From Trichoplax sp. H2 (taxonomy: Eukaryota; Placozoa; Uniplacotomia; Trichoplacea), in the NCBI GenBank assembly GCA_003344405.1, contig NOWV01000013.1, forward strand, positions 682,001 to 746,000: DNA of 64,000 bases, read 5' to 3'. Positions 25,873 to 36,370 of the stretch are shown piece after piece. How positions within the stretch are numbered: position 1 is the stretch's first letter; each line of letters begins with the position of its first letter. A program made the translations under genes and the position numbers. The notes beneath the pieces were generated by a model. That model did no database searches. It was not told the DNA's origin and saw only the letters and a program-made list of their open reading frames with translations.

Positions 25873-27405
25873 AGGTATTGCAATCACTGTAATCATCATA
25901 AAGGTGAACGGGATGGCAAAAAAATCTTCATGGTAATTATTCCCATATATTGTATATACGCGTATATGCTGTTTATTATTGTGCAACTCAGAAACAATAC
26001 ATCTTGTTATATCACCAGTTGTTCTTGTCTACTAGTGTGCAATAATAGTGTATGTTGAAATTGTGCCCTACTTTCCAGCGAATTCTTAATTTAATTATCA
26101 ACAAGACTTGAGAGGAGATGCAAGTGAATACCTACACTGATGTAATAACTACAATTACTGATACAAATATGAGTAGGCAATCTACTGTTAGAGGAGCCTA
26201 TTTCGTATATTCTTCACTACACTACTAAATTATTACTTTTCAATTTTACTATAAAGTATGGAACCCATTTGCAAGGTTGTCCAAAATTCGCTATTATTGC
26301 TGTAATAATAATAACATGATAAATAAAGATGTTTGATGCTCATTAACCTTGTCAAAAAACCTTGATAAAGCATTTGTAAAGATTGGTGATTGCTGACTAA
26401 CGTGTATGCAGTTTTCAAGAGAGGCAATTATTGTTTCAGCCACGTTTACTCTATTAAATTATCTCTGCACTAGCTAGCGGAAAAAATTCATGACGGAAAT
26501 TGATTCGAATCTGACAGCAGTTAATTACTTTCAATATATTGACAACGTTTACTGAATTAAATTATCTCTGCGCTAGCGGAAAAAAATTCATGACGGAAAT
26601 TGATTCGAATCTGACAGTAATTAATTACTTTCAATATATTGACAACATTTCTTAATGTTGACATGAAACTAGATAACCGTTTTCTAAGGCTCCAAGCTAA
26701 GTGATGTTGTATAATATACAGTACAGTAAATCACAAGGTCTTGAGCATTTAATTGGATTAGCGTTATTCTATCGGTATGATCGATGGGTTAACTGATGTT
26801 TACTGGCTGAATGTAATCAAATTATGGCATTTGTCCCAACCTTAGTAGTTTGTAATAGTATTGAGATCATAAAATTAATAATTAATAAGATTAATAACAT
26901 TGACAAAGATTTAGCGACTAAAGTCTTCAAGAATATTCCGATGTAAATGAATGTACGTACAGGCTGTTTAATTTACAGTAACATTTTTATTACCAAAGGA
27001 AGACAAAATGCATGCAATTTCGATATAATACACTGTAAATGAGCGAAAATTTATTGGTTATGTATGTGTGAATGTGCCATATTTTAAGATGCATATTACA
27101 GGTATTCGTTTTAATGATCCGCAATCGATAAATGCACCAAGTTTGTAATCCCTTAACTATACAGTAATTATATGCACACTTCATAATAAGCTACCAAAAG
27201 ATCGAATATACGTACTTTGTACAATATACAACTTAGGAATACTACCAAACAATAATACCGAATCAGCTCTAACATATTGAAACCAAGGGAACGCTAGCCA
27301 ATATAGATACTTTTAAGCTGTAAGTATCAGCTGTCTTCACTAAAGACTTCATCTGACATAAATTATAACCTATATTAAATATGAAGTTTGTCATACAATT
27401 ATTTT
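25873..27405. other. Convergent intergenic region, ARL14EP-like / GOLM-like
   Basis: AT-rich non-coding sequence with one direct duplication (26453-26658, listed separately). No frame looks coding. Both 3' untranslated regions presumably lie here. Confidence 0.55.
26453..26658. repeat. Direct duplication of about 103 bp
   Basis: The word attaaattatctctgc begins at 26453 and again near 26555, and each copy continues with 'ggaaaaaattcatgacgg' and 'tactttcaatatattgac'. The copies differ by a few substitutions and a small indel. Confidence 0.9.
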
Positions 27406-30400
27406 CTAAGCGACCTCGATGTCATCGCTACTAACTTTTGAATTTTTTTTTTGCTTAGTATCATTATTAACTAGCACTTCATTTTTTTCATTTTGCTTTG
27501 ACGAACTTTTAGCAGGTCTATCGATTTCTTTTTGATCATGAGGATCTCTTTCATTTGAATCAATCGTATCATCATCAGCTATTTTTTCGGCATTATCATT
27601 ACGAGATGCAGATTTTTCATCCTTATTCTTGCCCTTTAATGATATGTTGACTTTTGAGTCCTGCTTACTTTCAGATTCTTTATCTTCACTTGTATCAGTT
27701 TCACCTTTTTTCAATTTAGCAGATTCGAATTTTACGCCTTGCTTACTTTCAGATTCTTTATCTTCACTTGTATCAGTCTCACCTTTTTTCAATTTAGCAG
27801 ATTCGAATTTTACGCCTTGCTTACTTTCAGATTCTTTATCTTCACTTGTATCAGTCTCACCTTTTTTCAATTTAGTAGATTTGGATTTTGTGGCCTGCTT
27901 ACTTCCAGACTCGTTATCTTCACTTGTATCAGTTTCACCTTTTTCCAATTTAGCAGATTCGAATTTTGCGCCTTGCTTACTTTCAGATTTGTTATCTTCA
28001 CTTGTATCAGTCTCACCTTTTTTTAATTTAGTAGATTTGGATTTTGTGGCCTGCTTACTTCCAGACTCGTTATCTTCACTTTTATTACTTTCACCATTTT
28101 TCAATTGAGCAGATTCCGATTTTGTGTCCTGCTTGCTTTTAGATTTGTTGGCTTCACCCATATCAGTTTCGCCTTTTTCCAATTTAGTAGATTTTGCTTT
28201 TACGTTCTGATTACTTTCAGATTGAGAATCTTCACTTGTATTACTATTGTCTTTTTTCGATTGAGCAGGTTTGCTTAAAACGTTTGAGTTGCTAGAAGTG
28301 TCAACATCAGTGTCGCTATTTTCCTCCTTTTCATCTAATTCAGATGATTTCTTTTCGGGGAGACGAGAGCTGTTCTCTTTTGGCTTATTCTAAATATAAT
28401 TTGTAATATAAATTTAAACATTAGTTTTATAAAAGCAATGCCTAGAGGCAGTTATTAAGGAAGTATTTGGTCGCAAAAGTCCTTCAACAGCTTAGTATCT
28501 CTAACAATGCATTCAACTATGGTCAATAGAGGGTTTATCTATTGCATCATATAACGTTTAAATACCTTCTTCTTGGTATCTTTACTTTCGTTATCATTGG
28601 ATTCATTTTCGGTAAGTTGAGATTTTTTGGCTTGTGAAAGTTAAATTATGAATAAGATTGTCGTCATCAAATAGAATTAAAATGTGCGTTTTAATTTAAG
28701 GCGCATATACAGTATATAGATGATAACTATATAAATAATTTGCGTTGTACTTTTTTAGGTTCCAACGTAAACATACCTTTGTTTTCACCATCAGTTTTGG
28801 TGTTGTCCTTGTTGGGAATTCTTTAGTACAGAAAAATACAGTATTAATCAATCATAGGCGCAACTGATGTATCCTATACTGTTATACAATTACATTCATT
28901 TATTCGAATCACAGTGCAATGTTATGAACGTAGGCAATGTTCGTAAATGAACAGTCGTATCTTCCTACTGAAGTTCGTAAAAGCTCGCATAGTTACATTC
29001 GAATAACTGATAGAAATCAATAGGTAGTTTTATTCGATGGAGTAAGTTACTAATGCAAGGAAATACATTAAAAGCGTACAAACATTTGGTAGGTAAATAC
29101 TAAGGTATCATATCATCTTGTTACATAATCAAAGTCGCTTATTATTATCATTCTGCCTATTACTGTGTATACCGTATATGAGATATTATGCTGTTGTTAA
29201 GATATACTATCCCATATTATGAATAAGGACTTAAGCGTGCTAGCAATATAGTACATTACTTAATTTTATTCCCGCGATTGTCATGTTTGGCGATGTCCTA
29301 TTTAAATAGGTAAATACTACAATCATTCACATTTTCTTCCCTTACCCTTTGCAGGATTTCTGCAAGTCGTCGAATTTCTTTTGTAGTAGCAAATGCGAGG
29401 CTATGTGAAGGGAATAATAGGGTTATTAATGAGAAATTTAAATTCAGCGTAATATACGGTATAATCATCATTTATATACAAGATAACGTCCGTACTCGTA
29501 TAGAGCAACTACTGTAGTGTAGAATTTGAAAAATTATCCAATCACATCAGTAACGATTTAATCATTGTAGTCAAAAATCTCTACTTCGTCTATATACATA
29601 TATATATATACAATAATTATTATTAAACAATATATCTATATTCATGTACGGTATACTTCAAGCTGACTCAATATGAATATAGTTTAAAAATACCTTCTAA
29701 CTCGTTGGAATCGCGTTTTCCTTGATCCTATTTGAAAACGTTAATGAATACTTATTTATCGAGCATAAAAATTGGCAATTTTAGCAATTGACTTGAAGTA
29801 TTGTCAACTTTAATTATGTTACAGTACGCACAGATCAAGCATGCTAATTTGTAATACTACTGAGTAGAGGACATGCTACTTGAATGGTATACATCTCGTA
29901 CATACTGTCGGTTTAAGTTAGCATGTACAATCACAGTATAGTAGGTTGCATGAGTATATTTCGATAGAATAGGTATACCAATGGAACATACTGTGCAATG
30001 TCCATTATAATTATCATGATGGCATATTTGTTGTCAAGAATAAAACAAACTACACAGTCGACTTGAATGTTTGGCGAGGTAATCTCTTTGTCCTACACAT
30101 AGACTAAGCAGTATTGGCAAGAACATAAAAAGTAGACTAGCGCTAAAAATTTAAAAATTAAAACAACACTATTATTTGTTCTAAGGTAGGAATTGAACGT
30201 GATAACGATTGAACTATTAATGAGGCAGCATAGCAATCCTCGCTTTCGTTCTTCTACTCTATGGATTGATGATGGGAGAAAATTGCAGGTTACAACCATT
30301 TGGCAACTTCATAAGAGCGATCGCTTCGTAAGGTTAGGACTGTGCTAGTATTACTATGATAGCTACGAGGTTTGTATACAACGATTGCGTACAAGAGTAT

Positions 30401-30934
30401 GAGTATTTTAATTTTCGTTTGGATCGTAGAACAAAAATACTACCGTAAGGTTGTAGCATGATCGTCATGGGTTAGGTAGTGCTGTACCTTCATATCACCA
30501 AGCTGAGTATTGAGTTGCTTGGTGGAATTTTTACAGGTATCTCTTTCCTCTTTAAGTTGTTGTGATGATTCTTTTAATTTTGCATTAGCATTTCTTAATC
30601 GGTCAATATCTGTGGTTAATTCCGCTTTATGACTTTCTAAATGCATAATTTTGTTCTTGAGCTCGGTCATTTGCGATTGTTGAAGATTTTTATTGGATTC
30701 ATGAAGTTTATCTTTCGCAGCCAAGCGTTCCTCTAATATCTTATTTCGCTTTTCAAGATCTGCATTTTTATCTGATAAGCCATTCTTTTCCATCGATGAT
30801 TGATCTAACCGTTCCGAGAGCATTTTGATTCTATTGGATAAACCAACATAGTGTACAGTTGCCATAATGACGAAGATAGTAACACCGATAGCAAGTAATC
30901 GAATGCGATTACGATTTGAATTATGTCCATTCAT
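27406..30934 (-). CDS. GOLM-like: GOLM1/GOLM2 (CASC4)-like type II Golgi membrane protein with repetitive charged tail
   Basis: Minus-strand exons 30934-30488, 29727-29694, 29400-29346, 28820-28777, 28630-28566 and 28389-27406 agree in phase and give 542 residues. The N-terminus is a short basic cytosolic stretch, then one membrane segment (about residues 13-32, LLAIGVTIFVIMATVHYVGL), then a long heptad coiled coil (about 35-145), the layout of the GOLM1/GP73 and GOLM2/CASC4 family. The ERDTCKNS block matches the family's KEQCEERI region, and KKFDDLQKSCK follows. The rest is Lys/Glu/Ser/Asp-rich and disordered, with about seven tandem 26-residue repeats, ending SSDDIEVA. Exon 1 was ended at 30488 because this joins the next exon in phase; a downstream donor at 30443 leaves a frame that does not. 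The family match rests on architecture and short blocks, so the exact subfamily is open. Confidence 0.8.
27640..28210 (-). repeat. 78-bp coding tandem repeat in the GOLM-like tail
   Basis: Within the last exon a 26-codon unit recurs about seven times, with consensus KKGETDTSEDxESxSKQ then xxKxxSxKL. The two copies nearest the 3' side are identical in protein, and alternate units differ in a regular way (KFESAKL versus KSKSTKL), suggesting duplication of two-unit blocks. The bias also leaves long open frames on the plus strand. Confidence 0.95.
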
Positions 30935-31701
30935 GATCGCAATATTGGCCTACTACAGCAATAGAAACTTCAAGCGAATCGATCCTACTATGACACACCA
31001 CACTGACTCTTGTGCAATGGATATCTACTACACAAGTTAATACAACGTATCGGACACGAGAACGATTGGATGCCAATATGAATTGAACTAATCTTCCTAA
31101 TCGATCCTGTTGAAAATGGGAAGAAAATGGGAAGAAAATGAACAATTTTTCCAGTCGTCTACTCCACGATTAGCCACCACAAGTCGAACCTTTCTCTGGT
31201 AGTGGCCGAGGGCAAAACGTGCTACTGCATAGTATTGCTACCCATGTACCGCCTTCCATTGCCATACGAAACCTTTTCAAAATTGAATGGATGGATGGCG
31301 CAAGCGACACCCGCTCGCTTGCGCCTACTCAGTACGGTACAGTACGGACGGAATGACTAGAGGACAGTGGTGTGATCAGAGTGTTCTAGTCAGGACCCTG
31401 CTCTAATAATAACACTATAAGAATCTCTCGCGTCCTCCATACAATTCCCCCCTACCGTGATAGGATAGGATAGCGCATTGTACAATGTCCATGTGCAGAC
31501 AGAATTGGAGAATCAAGATGGCGTTCATGAAGGCCATCTTGATTTTCGATCCAAGTCTTTCTATCTGTTCTAATTTATGAGTCGTGCAGTAAAGTTTGAG
31601 CTTTTTTTCTTCTTTTACTTTACCTCTCTGCCAATACTGGTGTCATAACCCTACATACGAGTACAGTATAGGTAGCCGAAAACAAAATGCAATGCCACAG
31701 T
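30935..31701. promoter_or_regulatory. Divergent (head-to-head) promoter region
   Basis: The stretch of 767 bp separates the GOLM-like start (minus) from the first copy of the next gene's start exon (plus). It is GC-richer around 31.2-31.5 kb and contains the palindrome at 31511-31544. A shared or bidirectional promoter is an inference from layout. Confidence 0.5.
31511..31544. promoter_or_regulatory. 34-bp palindrome with two inverted AAGATGGC cores
   Basis: The left arm AATCAAGATGGCGTTCA and the right arm TGAAGGCCATCTTGATT are reverse complements with a single mismatch. Each arm carries AAGATGGC, the core of the YY1 recognition motif, facing each other. It could act as a paired binding site or form a cruciform; the palindrome is directly visible, the factor is inferred. 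Confidence 0.7.
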
Positions 31702-32289
31702 ATGTGGCGCGTATTTCAGTCCGTCAAAAACAAATGGCCGAATCGACAATATCGGTTGGACGTTGCATCCATTCGTCTTGCACCAGCACTAAAAGTGCGT
31801 AAATGGACGAAATTGTTTAATAGTATCGGTGTGTCATCGTTAACATCTCAGCTGAGAAGGGTAAGCAATGATTTACCGAAACCAAAAAGAAATGCTACAG
31901 TATGTGGCGCGTATTTCAGTCCGTCAAAAACAAATGGCCGAATCGACAATATCAGTTGGACGTTGTATCCATTCGTCTTGCACCAGCACTAAAAGTGCGT
32001 AAATGGACGAAATTGTTTAATAGTATCGGTGTGTCATCGTTAACATCTCAGCTGAGAAGGGTAAGCAATGATTTACCGAAACCAAAAAGAAATGCTACAG
32101 TATGTGGCGCGTATTTCAGTCCGTCAAAAACAAATGGCCGAATCGACAATATCAGTTGGACGTTGCATCCATTCGTCTTGCACCAGCACTAAAAGTGCGT
32201 AAATGGACAAAATTGTTTAATAGTATCGGTGTGTTATCGTTAACATCTCAACTGAGAAGGGTAAGCAATGATTTAAACAACAATCTTTG
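31690..32289 (+). repeat. Three 200-bp tandem copies, each with a 53-codon exon
   Basis: Start codons at 31702, 31902 and 32102 are exactly 200 bp apart. Each opens an identical-length frame of 53 codons starting MWRVFQSVKNKWPNRQY and ending SQLRR directly at a GTAAGC donor (31860, 32060, 32260). The copies differ only by a few substitutions, several of which change residues (Arg/Gln, Ala/Val, Ser/Leu), and no indel or stop has appeared. Confidence 0.95.
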
Positions 32290-32886
32290 CTATACTCGTA
32301 GGGTCTACTGGACATTGCGTAGTACTGGTACAGCGCATAAAAGCATCATTTAACAACGCCTTGGACATCATCTCAGTGGGGGAAAGTCTAGAATTGAATC
32401 AATATTCATCGCAATCTCAAAATTCGCTTAACGAACGAGTACTTGCATCAAGTATCGTCAATGCAGATGGTATCATGATGTGCTTTGCTGTAGTCTGTAA
32501 CGCTGCCATTAGACAGTAGTAAACTAACTGCATGGCTACTTTACCAGCGCACTTGCAAACAGTTCCATGTGCAGTTCTAAACTTCCAGGCGTGCTGGTGC
32601 TGCTGTGCAGTTCAAATGACCGGTGAAAAAGTCCTTTGCTGTTCTCCTCTTTTTCTTCAGCAATCCCTGCATAGTACAGTATAAATTCCTTCATACCAAT
32701 ATTGCACCCGCAAGATTATCATCTACTGTACATAACTGTGCAGTGTCTACTCCTCTTATAAGTTCATCTAGGAAACGACAGAATCCAAATCAACCGCTTG
32801 CCTTAAATGCACATAAAGTATCATTGCAACTGATGTACCTTATGCACAGTGATACAGATTACTGGCAGTCTTGGACCCATAAATAG
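32102..32886 (+). CDS. Unrecognised small protein, three exons, triplicated first exon
   Basis: Using the nearest first-exon copy, exons 32102-32260, 32334-32469 and 32744-32886 join in phase to give 145 residues. Exon 2 reads RIKASFNNALDIISVGESLE and onward and ends at a GTATCA donor; exon 3 starts after a TGTGCAG acceptor and ends DYWQSWTHK before TAG. The first exon is rich in Arg/Lys with few acids, as in a mitochondrial presequence, but I do not recognise the family. Either upstream copy (31702 or 31902) could serve as alternative first exon with the same protein length. Exons 2 and 3 are supported only by open frame, phase agreement and codon look. It is divergent from the GOLM-like gene. 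Confidence 0.55.
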
Positions 32887-32937
32887 GAAGAAAGGTATTT
32901 ACTGCAAGTACACACTTGGCTCGCATCAAAATACAAG

Positions 32938-33168
32938 CTAGAACAGTAATACCAATACTATACAGGTTAATTTATATGTGAAAGACCGCTGCTCTGGAAT
33001 AAACTTGGGCAAATTCTCAACATTCCAACTCATTACGATATGTGTTTTTGGCCTCCAATACCGAGCTACATTTTTTCTATCTCTATGTACTCTAGCTGGT
33101 CCAACCACTAGCAACGCAAGCCAGCAAAAGATGATGACAGCTAAAATTAGAATTCCAATAATACACAT
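32938..33168 (-). CDS. Possible small membrane protein (doubtful)
   Basis: A 76-codon open frame begins MCIIGILILAVIIFCWLALL, a clear hydrophobic helix, followed by a basic stretch with HRDRKNVARYWRPKTHIV and a second hydrophobic end. It would be convergent with the preceding gene, fitting the alternating layout. Against it, an overlapping plus-strand frame (32978-33235) is equally long, no family match is known to me, and no upstream exon is evident. Confidence 0.3.
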   Translation of the reverse strand: MCIIGILILAVIIFCWLALLVVGPARVHRDRKNVARYWRPKTHIVMSWNVENLPKFIPEQRSFTYKLTCIVLVLLF

Positions 33169-36100
33169 TCAATATTACATTGAACGCATCATCTTTTTAA
33201 ATCCTCCATTTCTTATTAATAAGATGGTTAGATAGATGCTGACACTATTTCTGAAATGAGCACAAAAAATGGAGGGGGCTATAAAAGTTAAAACATATAG
33301 CCTTCACGTCTATCATATGCAATAAAAATTCAAAAAGAATAGAATACCACCATATCAAGTTAATTTAATTGAATTCATTAACGTAGTTAATTAGCTTAAA
33401 TTGTCTCTTTTTGTTCTCTACAGCGTGATTAAAAAAAACATGTAATCATCTGATTGAATGTATTTTAATTTTTTCGAATCTGTAAGTTTTCATCCATTCC
33501 TATAATAATGTCTAAAGGTTTTTAAAAGTGCCTAAATCATGCTTGTCAAAAGTCAAGAAAGGCAGGCCTTAAGTACAAGTATGGTAGGCACAAAGTGAAA
33601 AATGGTACACTACACGTACTACAAGTACATTGGATATCCACTTGGATATAAATACTTCTATCTATCTGTAATAAAACGTTTGTATGATAAATAAGGCTAT
33701 CAATAAATTTTATCTTACTTGCAATATTGAACTGTATGTCTTTTCAACGTGCAATACATAGTTGTACGTCCAAAATATACTTTAGAATTGTTGGATTTTA
33801 TTACAGCATTTTACAAAGCATGCTCGCTATCGTTATAAGGCATCTGTGCCTTATCGTCCTTCATTATGACACTTTTGCCTTTACAATATTCGATTTTATT
33901 CTATTTTATCATGCTGTACTATAAAGCTTCCACTTCACAGATAGACTACGATATCGACATATACATCTATCGATAAATAGCAATTAGTGAATTTAATGTT
34001 GGAGCGTGATGTCCTATTGTCGTGTTAAAGGGACGATTTCAACTACTATATAGTAGAAAGATATTATTATTACCGTAGTCGCTTATAAATAAAGTATGAC
34101 ATATGGTATTTCATAATAAGATAGTGTACATACTACTTGCGGATATTTGTCCTAGTATGTCATGATAATATTTATTTGAACAGTCTACAACTGTTATAAT
34201 TCAGTAAAGCGAAGTATTGGTGTAAAGTTATATCCAAGCATAAAGTTTCCATCGCATTGGAGATATAGCAGATTACATCTTTTATTGATCAATAGATATG
34301 TCGAGTAAATTTGTCTGTATTGATTCATGATTTAAACTTTCTAGACGAAATTAATTGAAAGTAATCCTTGGACTACTAGTGCTTGTACAATAGTGCTCGT
34401 CTCTAACAAGTAACATACATTTCATACTAGAGTACACGTAGAAGACATCGTTTAGCTTGTTTTACATTTATAATTAATTAATTAGTAGTACCTTAATAGC
34501 TATTTTCATTCAAATATTTTCAGATAATACAATGTATGCGTATCGTAAACAGTCTACATTATAATATAGATTAGTGCAGTAACTATCCTATTATTACACT
34601 TTCGATTAGTGCTTTGCTGCATTGATTTATGGTATTACAGCATTTGCTTTAAAGCATTCAATTCACCGTCCAGTATTCATATCAGTTGATTGCAAATTAG
34701 TCAATTTTGTACATCGAGATGGCATCGCCAAGATAAATTGCGTAATACATTATTTTAATAAAGGTCTAACCTACAGTATACATTTTCGTTGATTGTACGG
34801 TACAAGTTTGCTTTAATGTTATAAAATCATAGAGCACTGATATTATCCATGAATACAGTAAGTGTGGAATATCTGTATGAGAAATTAGCAGTCCTACAAG
34901 CTGAATTGTACAACAATTAAACGATAATTTTGAAGTTAGACACGAATTTAAGTAAAATACTTTTCAAGTTTACATAGACAAAAACCGTGACTATCCTTGG
35001 CTTTTAACGGCCTTGTGGCTACTAAAAGATGTTTAAAGAATTTTACAAATACAGTATCATTATAAGATTGGAGGACTACAATTAATATGGCTTTTATACT
35101 TTCTTGGCTTAATGACTGAATGCTGGAAGCAATATTGCTAAATAATACTTCAAAGGATCGTTTATGATATTATTAAATAATCGGTTATATTCCTTGAAAA
35201 TTCTTTATGACAACTAAAATATTTCTTATTTCTCTTTCAATGACCATGTTAACATGATTGACGTGCAGGATATTTGAAATTTAATTCGTATTTAACCTTT
35301 GAAGAAGTTAATGCTAGGGGCAATTTTAGTAAAATGGGATAATTAAGCTTTCCTTCATTTTATGGTGTACGCGTGTTATTGTCAGTCCTTAGTATATTAC
35401 TTTTGGTACATAGTACTGTACAACAGCCGTATACTGGCTATAAGCTATGGTCATTACTAGTCATAACAAGTGCAATGGAATACTCAAACTATTATAATTG
35501 AAGCACATTAAAATTTAATTTATCTAATTTTTGTGCTATATTTATGGTACCACTCATGGCATATCGTTAATTTTCATCTTTTTACAAAAGTAACCGGAAA
35601 TATATTATATATTGCTAAATGTAGAGAGGGGTGCGATAAAAATGATTAAGTTGTATTGACTAAAGTTTATAGTTAGCACAGGTATTCAACTTTGCTATTT
35701 TGGTAATATTTTTAAAACCGGTGACAGTGTATTGATAATACAATAAGTATTTGGCTACAATGTCTACTTATAATGTCAAATAAATGATATAAAATAGGCA
35801 ATTGACAAAGCTGATAGCAACAAATTAGTAGTTCGATGTCTAGAAGAAATTGATTAATTAAGTAAAATAAAGACTTGTAAATTATAATGGAATATCGATA
35901 AGTATAGATAAATTCTTATTCTGGCCTACCATTGACTATCTATCTGCCTACAATACTTATCAATCAATCACTAAAATGGTTATAATTCTACTATTTTTAG
36001 CTTTAATAAGTAAATTATTATCTATCCTTATAACCTTACTGCACTCTTATCCGCCGACAATATATTCAATTCTATTTACTTTCTTCAAACCCAGTTAACA

Positions 36101-36370
36101 TTATTACTATTTAGTTAATCGTATCAATAATGCTAGGCTTGAATAATTACTGTATTAGTAGATATTTTTAACAGTTTGCTTCTATTTATTTCAATATGAC
36201 AGGGATTTCTAAAAATCAAACAGTACTATAACTAGTAGATTCATTTTCTGATAGTAGTGACATGGTATGATATTATAATCGAATCTTTATCATAATGATG
36301 TCATTGTAAGGGTGGGATATTCAAGGAAATTTTTCTTTTCTTACAATATTTATAGCTTGTATGTTAAATA
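33169..36370. other. Intergenic, no convincing gene
   Basis: Very AT-rich. Apart from short random frames I found nothing coding. An ATG at 34849 opens 23 codons that look helical (VEYLYEKLAVLQAELYNN), but a strong donor interrupts it after three codons and nothing downstream joins it. It could contain upstream exons or the promoter of the gene starting near 36371. Confidence 0.4.

Noticed and set aside
27629-28108. 159- and 95-codon plus-strand open frames
   Set aside because: They are antisense to the repetitive tail of the GOLM-like gene and arise from its repeated codons.
30440-30487. Longer first exon for the GOLM-like gene (to a donor at 30443)
   Set aside because: That donor ends in a phase that leads to a stop in the next exon; ending at 30488 joins all exons in frame.
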